Assembly: GCF_000177215.2 (NCBI RefSeq)
Contig: NZ_CM001368.1
Location: forward strand, 3,293,625 to 3,357,624
Direction of reading: 5' to 3'
From: Solidesulfovibrio carbinoliphilus subsp. oakridgensis
Lineage (GTDB): Bacteria; Desulfobacterota; Desulfovibrionia; Desulfovibrionales; Desulfovibrionaceae
DNA: 64,000 bases
Within the stretch, counting starts at the first letter, position 1; each line of letters starts with the position of its first letter. Of this stretch, positions 16,072 to 23,938 are shown piece after piece. Below the pieces are notes generated by a model. The model made no database searches. It worked only from the letters and a program-made list of their open reading frames with translations, and was not told where the DNA came from. Position numbers and translations under genes: made by a program.

Positions 16072-16108
16072 AAAAGCCCCATGGCGTCGGGAACGCCACG
16101 GGGCTTTG
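16072..16108 (-). terminator. Intrinsic terminator of the porin gene
   Basis: AAAGCCCC and GGGGCTTT arms with an inner GGCGT/ACGCC pair form a long stem just past the porin stop. On the minus strand it ends in a T-run. It is a nearly symmetric, potentially bidirectional hairpin. Confidence 0.8.
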
Positions 16109-16128
16109 TCGTTGCGAGGGAGGGAGGC

Positions 16129-17568
16129 CTAGAACCAGTACTTGAGGCCGACGGCCACCTTCCAGGCGTCTTCGACCTTGTTGGTGAAGCGCTTGGTGCC
16201 GGTGTTCCAGATGCTGCCGTTGCCGTTGCCGTAGTGGGCCCAGCCGGTTTCCATGACCAGGGCCAGGCTTTTTTCGTAGATCCAGTACTTGGAATCGATG
16301 TTGGCGCCGAGCAGGTATTCGCCGATGGCCAGGTCCTTGCCCATGGTCAGGTACCGGCCGTTGCCGCCGGAAGCGAGCACGGCCTTGCGCAGCCCGGCCG
16401 CGGAGTTGGTGCCGAAGGCCGCGGCAAAGGTCACCACGTGGCTCAGCTTGTTCATGAACGACACGTTGTCCAGGGAGGCGGACAGACCCCAGGAGCCGAT
16501 GGGGTTGGCGAGCATGGTGTCGTTGGTGAACTCCTGGCCGCTCTGGTAGAGGAACGAGCCGCCCATGCCCCAGTAGTCGGTGATGGAGGGGATGCGCTCG
16601 GAGCCGTTTCGGATGCCCGAATCCTCGCCCGAGCTCCACCAGGCCCCGGCCATGGGCGTGGCCCAGTCGAAGCCGGTGTACTTGACGCCGCCGTCGATGA
16701 ACCAGCCCTGCCGGCGGTTGCGCTGGTGGTCATTGAACGCGCCCTGGCCGTAGATGACGTCGGCGTAGAAGCTGATCGGATCGAGGGCCGTCACCTCGAA
16801 CATGGCCCCGCCCCACCAGTAGAGGCTCTGGTTGTCGTTGTACCCGGTGGGGGAGAGGTAGTTGCCGCCCGAAATCATGCCATACTTGATGGAGTTGACC
16901 GACAGGCTCGACCGGCCGACCACCCCGGCCATGCCCCAGGGCACGATTTTGGCGCCGTCGAAGGCGATGGGCAGGGTCAGGAAGTAGACGTCGAATTCGT
17001 CGGCCACCTGGGTGGTGGTGGTGTCATAGGTCCGGTTGACGTCGATCAGCCGGGCGAAGCCGGCGTTGGCGGTCAGCCTGTTGTCGATCAGCGGGGCTTT
17101 GACGGTCAGGGCGGCGAAGGTCTTGTTGTTGTTCTTGGAGGCCAGGATCGGGGAGTCGTAGAAGATGGAGGCGTGGGGCAGGGAGATGGGCTGCAGGCCC
17201 GCCGTCACCTCAAAATCGCAGCCCGGCCACTTGAACTGCAGGTAGGCTTCCCAGACCGCGATGGAAACCTCGGGATTGGCGGCGGTGAAGGTGCCGTTAC
17301 CCCAGGGAGTGTCCCCGACCATGGTGGAGAGCCTGAATTTCACGGCCTCGCTGGCCACGAAATCGGAACGTAGGCGGAACCGTTCCCAGATTTCCAGGGT
17401 ATCCTCGGTCTGGGTGCCGGTGGCGTTCCAGGAGGTCCAGTTGCGGTTCTCGAAAAACATGCCGTAAACACGGGCATCGCCGGCCATTCGCACTTCCGTG
17501 GCGGCAAAGGCACTGGTGGCGCCCAGGGCGAGCAGGCACAGCACCAGCAGTCGTAACGCGCGTTGCAT
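16129..17568 (-). CDS. Outer-membrane homotrimeric porin (Desulfovibrio type)
   Basis: The protein has 479 aa from ATG 17568, with GGAGGAAA just upstream. It has a signal peptide (MQRALRLLVLCLLALGATSAFA, cut after AFA). The mature part is rich in aromatic and alternating residues typical of beta-barrel strands, and it ends in KYWF with a C-terminal Phe as required for BAM-dependent assembly. The opening ATEVRMAGDARVYGMFFENRNW is characteristic of abundant Desulfovibrio porins. It is monocistronic, with a long leader and its own terminator. It forms general diffusion channels in the outer membrane. Confidence 0.92.
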   Translation of the reverse strand: MQRALRLLVLCLLALGATSAFAATEVRMAGDARVYGMFFENRNWTSWNATGTQTEDTLEIWERFRLRSDFVASEAVKFRLSTMVGDTPWGNGTFTAANPEVSIAVWEAYLQFKWPGCDFEVTAGLQPISLPHASIFYDSPILASKNNNKTFAALTVKAPLIDNRLTANAGFARLIDVNRTYDTTTTQVADEFDVYFLTLPIAFDGAKIVPWGMAGVVGRSSLSVNSIKYGMISGGNYLSPTGYNDNQSLYWWGGAMFEVTALDPISFYADVIYGQGAFNDHQRNRRQGWFIDGGVKYTGFDWATPMAGAWWSSGEDSGIRNGSERIPSITDYWGMGGSFLYQSGQEFTNDTMLANPIGSWGLSASLDNVSFMNKLSHVVTFAAAFGTNSAAGLRKAVLASGGNGRYLTMGKDLAIGEYLLGANIDSKYWIYEKSLALVMETGWAHYGNGNGSIWNTGTKRFTNKVEDAWKVAVGLKYWF

Positions 17569-18201
17569 CGATTTCCTCCGAAAGTTGAGTGGGTTTTCTC
17601 CGAAACAACTCCATGACACAGGCGTAATGATCCGTTGCGGTCGTTGACAAGACGACAGGGCCGTGGTTGTTGGAGAGTGGGGCAGCCTGTACGTTTTTCC
17701 CCGCGAAGCGGCCCTGGCCCGGCCTTCCGGCCGCGCCGCCGTTCCCCGCGCCTGCCCCCTCCCCACGCCATTCCCCGGAACACAGGCCGCCGCCGGCACT
17801 CCGCCGGACCGCGCGGTCCATGGCTGGCCCCGGCCGCTCCAGGCCGTGGCGACCCGGCGGACTGTCGTATCGGATGTCCGCCCGTCGAAAACGTGTATGG
17901 TGTGATGGAGTATGGAATAATTTTTCTCTTGTAAACAAGTTGTGTATGGAGTCACGGATAATACTATCTGCGTGATGTTGGATCAAAGACTCTTATCGTG
18001 GTGGAGAAAGAGGAAGTCTGGCTTGTATCACGGGAAATAAGCTCGGCGTGACAGTGAATGCCGCTTCGGTTCTGCTGTCACGCCGATTGTATTTCGCGTG
18101 AGGCTGGATTTATTTTCCAGCTGCGGTAGCATGGGCCTTCCGAGGGCGGCCGATGCCGGCAATGGTCGCTGGCAGGGCCGGGCTTTCGGAAGGGAGCAAG
18201 C
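17569..18201. other. Intergenic region between divergent porin and hydrolase genes
   Basis: 633 bp with no supported gene. It must hold the porin promoter (minus strand) and a promoter for the hydrolase/ABC operon. The part 17880-18110 is clearly AT-richer than the surroundings and includes the long inverted repeat 18028-18101. A second small hairpin (CTGGATTTATTTTCCAG, ~18104-18120) follows. I could not place the promoters with confidence. Confidence 0.5.
18028..18101. repeat. Long imperfect inverted repeat
   Basis: Arms of 27 bp (18028-18054 and 18075-18101) match at 23 of 27 positions, with an innermost perfect TCGGCGTGACAG/CTGTCACGCCGA and a 20-nt loop. There is no T-tract on the plus strand. 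It is a candidate structured leader, MITE-like remnant or operator pair, 100 bp upstream of the hydrolase start. Confidence 0.6.
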
Positions 18202-18918
18202 ATGGCCACGTTTGTCTGCGTCCACGGTGCGTTCCAAGGCGGTTGGGTCTGGAAACAGACGGCCGCCGCCCTGTTTTCCCTGGGCCATCAGGTCCATTCC
18301 CCCACTTTTTCCGGCTGCGGCCACCACCGTCACGCCCTGGCCCGGGACATGGGCCTTGCCACCTATGTCGCCGACCTGGTGCAGTTTTTCGAGCTGGAAG
18401 ACCTGACGGGCGTCATCCTGGTGGCCCACAGCTATGCCGGCCTGGTCTGTCTCGGGGCCCTGCCCGCCATAAGGCCGCGTCTGGCCGCCCTGGTCTGCGT
18501 GGAGGCCATCCTGCCCAAGCCCGGACAGTCCTTCGCAGACCTCGGCGGGGAGCCCTTCCGGGCCATGCTGGCCGCCCGGCAGGTCGACGGCTGGCTCGTC
18601 TCGCCCTGGCCGGCGGCCATGTTCGGCGTGGCCGGGGCCCCGGAAGAGGACTGGTTCATGTCCCGGCTGGCCTCGTTCCCCCTGGCCGGGTTCACCGACA
18701 AGACCCTGGCCGCCGAGCCGGTCTGGCCGGAAAAGCGCCACTACATCCGGTGCACCCAGAATCCCAACCCCATGCTGGCGGCCATGGCCGGCCGGGCAGA
18801 GTCCCTGGGGTTTTCCATGCACAGCCTGGAAAGCGGCCACTGCCCCCAGGTGACCATCCCGGTGGAGCTGGCCCGCCTGCTGGCCACCCTGGCCGAGGAC
18901 GCGGCCGGTCCGGCATGA
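18202..18918 (+). CDS. Alpha/beta-hydrolase (esterase/hydroxynitrile lyase-like)
   Basis: The protein has 238 aa. FVCVHGAFQGGWVW provides the oxyanion-hole HG motif. The nucleophile elbow is AHSYAG (Ser ~81), and ESGHCPQVTIP carries the catalytic His. This matches the small plant-methylesterase/hydroxynitrile-lyase-like branch (PF12697). The stop overlaps the start of the ABC ATPase gene (ATGA), so it is the first gene of a four-gene operon with an oxyanion-type transporter. That association is unusual and its meaning is unknown. Confidence 0.88.
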   Translation: MATFVCVHGAFQGGWVWKQTAAALFSLGHQVHSPTFSGCGHHRHALARDMGLATYVADLVQFFELEDLTGVILVAHSYAGLVCLGALPAIRPRLAALVCVEAILPKPGQSFADLGGEPFRAMLAARQVDGWLVSPWPAAMFGVAGAPEEDWFMSRLASFPLAGFTDKTLAAEPVWPEKRHYIRCTQNPNPMLAAMAGRAESLGFSMHSLESGHCPQVTIPVELARLLATLAEDAAGPA

Positions 18919-19655
18919 CCCTGGCGGCCATGCTGGCCAAAAAGCTCCCGCATTTCACCCTGGACGTGGAGCTGGCCTGTCCGGCCGGGAGCATCCTGGT
19001 CCTGACCGGCCCGTCGGGCTCGGGCAAGACCACGCTCCTGCGCCTGCTCGCCGGCCTGGACGACCCGGACGCCGGCCGGATCGGCCTTGACGGCGATGTC
19101 TGGCGCGACACGGCGAAAGGCGTGCGCCTGCGTCCGCAAAAGCGGGGTGTGGGGCTGGTCTTCCAGGACTATTCGCTCTTTCCCCACATGACCCTGGCCG
19201 AGAACGTGGCCTACGCCACCCGGGACCGGGCCTACGCCGGGGAACTCCTGGCCCTTTTTGGCATCGCCCACCTGGCCGGTTCCCGGCCCCGGGCCATGTC
19301 CGGGGGCGAGCGGCAGCGCGGGGCCCTGTGCCAGGCCCTGGCCCGGCGTCCGAAGGCGCTTCTCCTCGATGAGCCCTTTTCCGCCCTGGACGCGGCCACG
19401 CGGCTGGCCCTTCGCCGGGAGCTCCTGGCCATCCGCGACCGCTTTCCCATCCCCATCGTGCACGTGACCCACGACCTGGCCGAGGCGGCCCTGCTCGGCG
19501 ACCGGATCCTGTGCCTCAACCAGGGCCGGCCCGATCCCGGCTGGTTCGACCGGCAGCTGCGGCTCCACCGGGAGGAAAACGAGGCCCTGTTCGTCGCCCG
19601 GGGCCTGGACGGCCCGGCCGCACACCCCCAAATCCCCTTGAAGGAGGCCTCATGA
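18915..19655 (+). CDS. ABC transporter ATP-binding protein (molybdate/tungstate type)
   Basis: The protein has 246 aa. Walker A GPSGSGKTT (~32-40), Q-loop VFQDYSLFPH, signature MSGGERQRGALCQALARRP, Walker B LLLDEPFSALD and switch HVTHD are all present. It lacks the C-terminal TOBE/Mop domain of full-length ModC (usual length ~350), so it is a short form. It overlaps both neighbours by ATGA junctions. With the next two genes it forms a complete importer. Confidence 0.92.
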   Translation: MTLAAMLAKKLPHFTLDVELACPAGSILVLTGPSGSGKTTLLRLLAGLDDPDAGRIGLDGDVWRDTAKGVRLRPQKRGVGLVFQDYSLFPHMTLAENVAYATRDRAYAGELLALFGIAHLAGSRPRAMSGGERQRGALCQALARRPKALLLDEPFSALDAATRLALRRELLAIRDRFPIPIVHVTHDLAEAALLGDRILCLNQGRPDPGWFDRQLRLHREENEALFVARGLDGPAAHPQIPLKEAS

Positions 19656-20383
19656 AACGCATCCTGTGGACCCTGTTCCCGGTCCTGGCCCTGGCCCTGG
19701 TTCTGGCCGGTCAGGCCCTGGCCGAACCCCTGACCATCGCGGCCGGCGCGGGCTACAAAAAGCCGGTCACCGAGCTGGCCGCGGCCTTCGAAGCCGCGTC
19801 CGGGACAAAAACCGAACTGGTCTTCGGCAACATGGGACAGGTGACGACCCAGGCCAAAACGAGCGGGGTCGTGGATGTGGTGGTCGGGGAGCAGGCATTT
19901 CTGGATAAAGCCGGCCTGGCTTTCTCCGGCGTGGCCCCCATCGGCCAGGGCGTGCTGGTGGTGGCCTGGCCCAAGGGCAAGACGCTCGCCGCGCCGGCCG
20001 ATGTGGCCAGGCCGGAAGTGGCCCGTCTGGCCATGCCGGATCCGCAAAAGGCGATCTACGGCAAGGCGGCCAGGGAGTATCTGGACAAGGCCGGGCTGGC
20101 CCAGGCGGTCGACGGCAAGCTCTTGGTGGTTGCGACCGTGCCGCAGGTGACGACGTATCTTTTGAGCGGCGAGGTGGACGCCGGATTCGTCAACCGGACC
20201 GATGTCCTGGATCTCGGGCCGGCCATCGGCGGCTACCTCGAAGTGGATCCGTCCCTTTACGCGCCCATCCGCATCGTGGCCGAGACCCTGGCCGAGGCCA
20301 AGAATCCCGAGGCGGCCAAGGCCTTTGCCGCCTTCCTGGCCACGGACCCGGCCAAGGCCATCGCCAAGAAGCACGGCCTGTAG
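19652..20383 (+). CDS. Periplasmic oxyanion-binding protein, ModA-like
   Basis: The protein has 243 aa. Signal peptide MKRILWTLFPVLALALVLAGQALA with cut after ALA. The mature part LTIAAGAGYKKPVTELAAAFEAASG, LVFGNMGQVTTQAKTSGVVDVVVGE follows the ModA pattern, in which the residues after the first strand and the GxMGQ segment bind the oxyanion. Molybdate or tungstate is the most likely ligand. The usual ModA AAASL motif is changed to AAGAG, so specificity may differ. Gene order ATPase-binding protein-permease is atypical. Confidence 0.88.
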   Translation: MKRILWTLFPVLALALVLAGQALAEPLTIAAGAGYKKPVTELAAAFEAASGTKTELVFGNMGQVTTQAKTSGVVDVVVGEQAFLDKAGLAFSGVAPIGQGVLVVAWPKGKTLAAPADVARPEVARLAMPDPQKAIYGKAAREYLDKAGLAQAVDGKLLVVATVPQVTTYLLSGEVDAGFVNRTDVLDLGPAIGGYLEVDPSLYAPIRIVAETLAEAKNPEAAKAFAAFLATDPAKAIAKKHGL

Positions 20384-20384
20384 G

Positions 20385-21074
20385 GTGGACTGGGCCGCAG
20401 TGCTCGCGACGGCCACGGACCCCGGCGTGGTCTTTTCGATCCGGCTGACGCTCCGGGTCATGGCCGTCGCGGTGCCGGCCTTCTTTCTCCTCGGCGTGCC
20501 GCTCGGCTATCTGCTCGGCCGGGGGCGGGGAAGGTGGGTGGCGGCCCTCGATTTCCTGGTTTCCCTGCCGCTGGTGCTGCCGCCCATGGCCGTCGGGTTT
20601 TTCCTGCTCCTGGTCCTTGGGCGCAGGGGCCTTCTCGGCGAACCGTTGCGGCACGTTTTCGGCGTGGAGGTGGTCTTCGGCTATCCGGGCCTGGCCCTGG
20701 CGGCGGTCACGGCCGGCATCCCGCTCATGGTCCGGCCGATCCAGGCCGCGGTCCGGGGGGACCTCATGCGTCTGGTCGAGTTGTCGGCCGTGCTCGGCAA
20801 GAGCTGGCCGACGACGTTTGTCCGGGTGGTCCTGCCGCACTGCCGCAAAAGCATCGCGGCCGGCCTCTTTCTGGCCACGGGCCGGGCCCTCGGCGAGGTC
20901 GGAGTCAGCCTGCTCCTTGGCGGCGACATCATCGGCCGCACCAACACCGTGTCGCTCGAAATCTACAACGCGGTCTTCACCGGCGATTTCGTCCGGGCCG
21001 GCCTGCTTTCGGGCCTCCTCGCCCTGGTCTCCCTGGCCCTGACCCTGGCCCTCAAACGGACCGGCCGCGGCTGA
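20385..21074 (+). CDS. ABC transporter permease, ModB-like
   Basis: The protein has 229 aa from GTG 20385, one base after the stop of the binding protein. About five to six hydrophobic segments are visible (FSIRLTLRVMAVAVPAFFLLGV, VSLPLVLPPMAVGFFLLLVL, GYPGLALAAVTAGIPLM and others). The EAA-type coupling loop is ELSAVLGKSWPTTFVRVVLPHCRKSIAAG. RALGEVGVSLLLGG is typical of ModB/CysT permeases. The operon ends here; an ISL3 element is inserted about 30 bp downstream. Confidence 0.92.
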   Translation: MDWAAVLATATDPGVVFSIRLTLRVMAVAVPAFFLLGVPLGYLLGRGRGRWVAALDFLVSLPLVLPPMAVGFFLLLVLGRRGLLGEPLRHVFGVEVVFGYPGLALAAVTAGIPLMVRPIQAAVRGDLMRLVELSAVLGKSWPTTFVRVVLPHCRKSIAAGLFLATGRALGEVGVSLLLGGDIIGRTNTVSLEIYNAVFTGDFVRAGLLSGLLALVSLALTLALKRTGRG

Positions 21075-21105
21075 GATCCGGGGACGGCTCGTGTGGCGTC
21101 CGCTA

Positions 21106-21113
21106 AAAAATAG
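21106..21113 (+). repeat. Target site duplication of the ISL3 element (left)
   Basis: AAAAATAG, repeated exactly at 22442-22449 directly after the right end. Confidence 0.85.
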
Positions 21114-22441
21114 GGTCCTTCCGACTTTTCCGTGGGTAGGTGACCGGATATGGTCCGCCCCGGGAGGGTGACCATGAAGGACACGGACCTGTATTCTCGG
21201 ATTCTGGGGCTGAGTGACCCGTGGTTTGTTGCCGACGTCGAGTTGGACACGGCGGGAGGCCGGGTGGACGTCCATGTTGATCATGTTGCCGGTGTCCGCT
21301 GGCGCTGTCCGACCTGTGGTCGCGAACTGGCTTGTCGGGATCATGCCGAGCCTCGGGTATGGCGTCACCTCGACACCTGCCAGTTCAAGACCTTCCTTCA
21401 TGCCCGGATTCCGCGCGTCGAGTGCCCCGAGCACGGCGTGCTTCAGGTGAGAGTGCCTTGGGCCGAGGCTAAAGGGCGTTTTACCTTGCTCATGGAGCGC
21501 TTGATCATCGATGTGTTGCGCGAGTGCGCCACCGTGTCCGGCACCTGCCGGCTCATGCGGATCAGCTGGGATGAGGCCTGGAACGTCATGGATCGAGCCG
21601 TCCGGCGAGGGCAAACCAGGAAGAAGACCACCGCCGCACGCTATCTTGGTATCGATGAGAAGGCCTTCCGCAAAGGTCACGACTACATGACCGTGGTCTG
21701 CGACCTGCTTGGCGGAACAGTGGAGTTTGTGGCCCAGGATCGCAAGACCGAGAGCCTCGAGGACTATTACCGGCAGTTCACGGCGCAGCAACTCGAGCGC
21801 ATCCGGGCCGTGGCCATGGACATGTGGGAACCGTACTTCAAGGCCACGATCAAGCACGTGCCCGATGCGGCGCACAAGATCGTCCATGACCGCTTTCACA
21901 TCATGCAGCACGTGGGCCAGGCCGTGGACAAGGTCCGCCGGCAGGAACATCGCGAACTGCTCCGCCAGGAAGACGAACGCCTCAAGGGCACCAAGTACAT
22001 CTGGCTTTACCGGGAAGAGAATCTGCCGGACAAGCACCGACCGACCTTGGAAGCCCTGAAGGCCACGAACCTGAAGGTGGCCAAGGCCTGGGCGATGAAA
22101 GAAAGCCTGGCCGGATTGTGGAACTACCTCAGCGTCGGCTGGGCAAAGCGGTTCATGAAACGCTGGCTGACCTGGGTGAGGAAGTCAGACTTGCCCCCGA
22201 TGCGCAAGGTCGGGGAGATGCTCTCTCGGCATCTGGACAACATCCTGACCTTTTGCCGGCATCGGATCACCAACGGCGCGGCCGAGGGACTCAACAGCAA
22301 GATCATGGCCATCAAGCGCAGGGCGTGCGGGTACCGCAATCGGGAGCACTTCAAGACCGCTATCTACTTCTTCTGCGGCGGCCTGGACCTCTATCCTAGA
22401 CAGGCCTGAACCCGGGTACCCACGGAAAATCCGGAAGGACC
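21114..22441 (+). mobile_element. ISL3-family insertion sequence, complete
   Basis: 1328 bp. The terminal inverted repeats start GGTCCTTCCG and continue through TTTTCCGTGGGTA on both ends (2 mismatches in about 25 bp). The element is flanked by the 8-bp direct repeat AAAAATAG, the duplication length expected for ISL3. It carries one intact transposase gene. Intact ends plus perfect duplication indicate a fairly recent insertion. Confidence 0.93.
21174..22409 (+). CDS. ISL3-family transposase
   Basis: The protein has 411 aa with GGGAGGG before the ATG. The N-terminal zinc-binding part (RCPTCGRELACRDH, HARIPRVECPEHG) is followed by an HTH region and the DDE catalytic domain: AARYLGIDEKAFRKGH (first Asp), VAMDMWEPYFKA (second Asp) and TNGAAEGLNSKIMAIKRRACGYRN (Glu). 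It is full length for ISL3 transposases (about 400-430 aa) and appears functional. Confidence 0.95.
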   Translation: MKDTDLYSRILGLSDPWFVADVELDTAGGRVDVHVDHVAGVRWRCPTCGRELACRDHAEPRVWRHLDTCQFKTFLHARIPRVECPEHGVLQVRVPWAEAKGRFTLLMERLIIDVLRECATVSGTCRLMRISWDEAWNVMDRAVRRGQTRKKTTAARYLGIDEKAFRKGHDYMTVVCDLLGGTVEFVAQDRKTESLEDYYRQFTAQQLERIRAVAMDMWEPYFKATIKHVPDAAHKIVHDRFHIMQHVGQAVDKVRRQEHRELLRQEDERLKGTKYIWLYREENLPDKHRPTLEALKATNLKVAKAWAMKESLAGLWNYLSVGWAKRFMKRWLTWVRKSDLPPMRKVGEMLSRHLDNILTFCRHRITNGAAEGLNSKIMAIKRRACGYRNREHFKTAIYFFCGGLDLYPRQA

Positions 22442-22449
22442 AAAAATAG
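22442..22449 (+). repeat. Target site duplication of the ISL3 element (right)
   Basis: AAAAATAG, identical to 21106-21113. Confidence 0.85.
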
Positions 22450-22754
22450 GCTGCTGTTTTTTTAGAAAAAATAATTATTTAAATATGTTATTCTCGAAAT
22501 TCGTGTGCACGAATTTCGAGAGCGCGACGCTAGGCCCGTCCGCCCGGCCGGGCGGCGTGGCAGGCTGCGGCAAAGGCCGCGCCGGCCCCGGCAATGGGCG
22601 GTCCCCGGTCATGTCTTTCGAGCACGTCCCGGCCGAGGCAAGGGAATGCCGGCCGCTTGGAAAAGCTCCCGGTCCCGGCTGGCCAGACAGTCGAACCTGA
22701 CCACGCCAGACGTCCTTGCCGCCAGGAGCCATGGAAGCGGCACGGGGACCTCGG
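22450..22754. other. Gene-free stretch right of the ISL3 element
   Basis: 305 bp with no supported gene. It begins with an AT-rich block (22456-22490), then a near-perfect palindrome (22492-22521), then ordinary GC-rich sequence up to the end of the acetyltransferase gene. The AT-rich block resembles a promoter region whose gene is missing. Confidence 0.4.
22492..22521. promoter_or_regulatory. 30-bp palindrome, operator-like
   Basis: Two perfect 14-bp arms (TCTCGAAATTCGTG and its complement) separated by TG. It lies just after an AT-rich segment and 43 bp from the ISL3 right end. There is no T-tract, so an operator or protein-binding site is more likely than a terminator. Confidence 0.5.
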
Positions 22755-23930
22755 TCAGGGGGTGTGGGCCTTGGTCCGGGCCGGACACTTGGTGAAGTAG
22801 CGCTCCACGAATTCGTCGAGGACCAGGGCCGGCTTTTCCCGCTCGATGGCCGCCTTGTCGAACTGGCGGATCTCCCGCGAGGTGGACGGGTAGGGCCACA
22901 GGTAGACGGCGCGGCGGAAGTGCTCGGACAGGAAGGGGACGAGTTCGTGGGCGAAGGAATCGCGGAAGATGACGGCCGTGGGCTTGGCCGCGTCGCCGGT
23001 CTCCATGACCACGGCCGGCTGGAAATAGGTCTCGCGCGGATAGGGCGTGGTCAATTCCACGGCCTTGCGCTCGAATTTCGGGATAAAGGTCACCCGGTCT
23101 TCCGGAAAGAGGTCGCTTAAGGCCAGCATGGTGGCCAGGCCGCCGGTCAGGCCCGGGGTGATGGTGATGTCGAACTGGCCGAGGCCTTCCGGCTCGAAGC
23201 CGGGGAACCAGGGGGCCAGCCGGTTTATGATCTGGACATAGCCGGCAAAGGCCCCGAACGTCGTCCAGTGGGTGTCGGTGCGGTAGTAGGCCTGGGCGTG
23301 TTTTTTGACCTGCTCCATGGCCGGGCGCAGGTCCAGGATCGCGACGCCGGCTTTCGTGAGGGCGGCGACGAGCTGATCGGTGCGGTTTTCGGCATGGATC
23401 TTGTTGTACCGCTCGGGCAGGGATTCCGGGTAGACCGTGTGCTTGTTGGGCGCGACCACGACGAGGTAGCGAATGCCACGGCTTTCGAGCCATTCCTGTC
23501 TGCCCCGGTATTCGTCCACCCACCAGGCCAGCTGGTCGGGCGTGAAGAGCCGGCCGGCCCGGTAATCCTCGATCACGTTCAGCTCATTGTTTTCCTGGGC
23601 CAGAAAGAGCCAGTCCCCCCGGCCCTTGATGACGGTCTGGTATTCATTGGAGGCCTGGAGCCAGAGGTAGTCGAGGATGTTTTCCAGACGCACGAGGTTC
23701 TTGCGGAAGCCGAAGGTCTTTTCCAGGTAGCCATGCTGAATTATATTGAAATATTTGAAAAAATCCGTCGAGGAAAATTCCGGCAGGGGCGCGGGCTCGT
23801 TTTCCATGAGGTCCACTTCCGGGGCCAGACGGAAGGCATGGTCGGCCAGGGGCAGAAGGATGAGGGCCAGGAACACCAGGGTGCCGGCCAGGGCGATGGC
23901 CCGGCGGAGGGAAAACGCGGCACGGACCAT
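22755..23930 (-). CDS. AlgJ/AlgX-like O-acetyltransferase (SGNH-type)
   Basis: The protein has 391 aa. One N-terminal membrane anchor (IALAGTLVFLALILLPLAD) precedes a periplasmic domain. Catalytic features are YYRTDTHWTTFGA (the DxHW pair, ~197-205) and AVIFRDSFAHEL with the nucleophilic Ser, as in the AlgJ/AlgX family that places acetyl groups on exopolysaccharide. It is encoded 8 nt after the MBOAT partner gene. The polysaccharide target is not indicated by neighbouring genes. Confidence 0.87.
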   Translation of the reverse strand: MVRAAFSLRRAIALAGTLVFLALILLPLADHAFRLAPEVDLMENEPAPLPEFSSTDFFKYFNIIQHGYLEKTFGFRKNLVRLENILDYLWLQASNEYQTVIKGRGDWLFLAQENNELNVIEDYRAGRLFTPDQLAWWVDEYRGRQEWLESRGIRYLVVVAPNKHTVYPESLPERYNKIHAENRTDQLVAALTKAGVAILDLRPAMEQVKKHAQAYYRTDTHWTTFGAFAGYVQIINRLAPWFPGFEPEGLGQFDITITPGLTGGLATMLALSDLFPEDRVTFIPKFERKAVELTTPYPRETYFQPAVVMETGDAAKPTAVIFRDSFAHELVPFLSEHFRRAVYLWPYPSTSREIRQFDKAAIEREKPALVLDEFVERYFTKCPARTKAHTP

Positions 23931-23938
23931 GCGCTATC

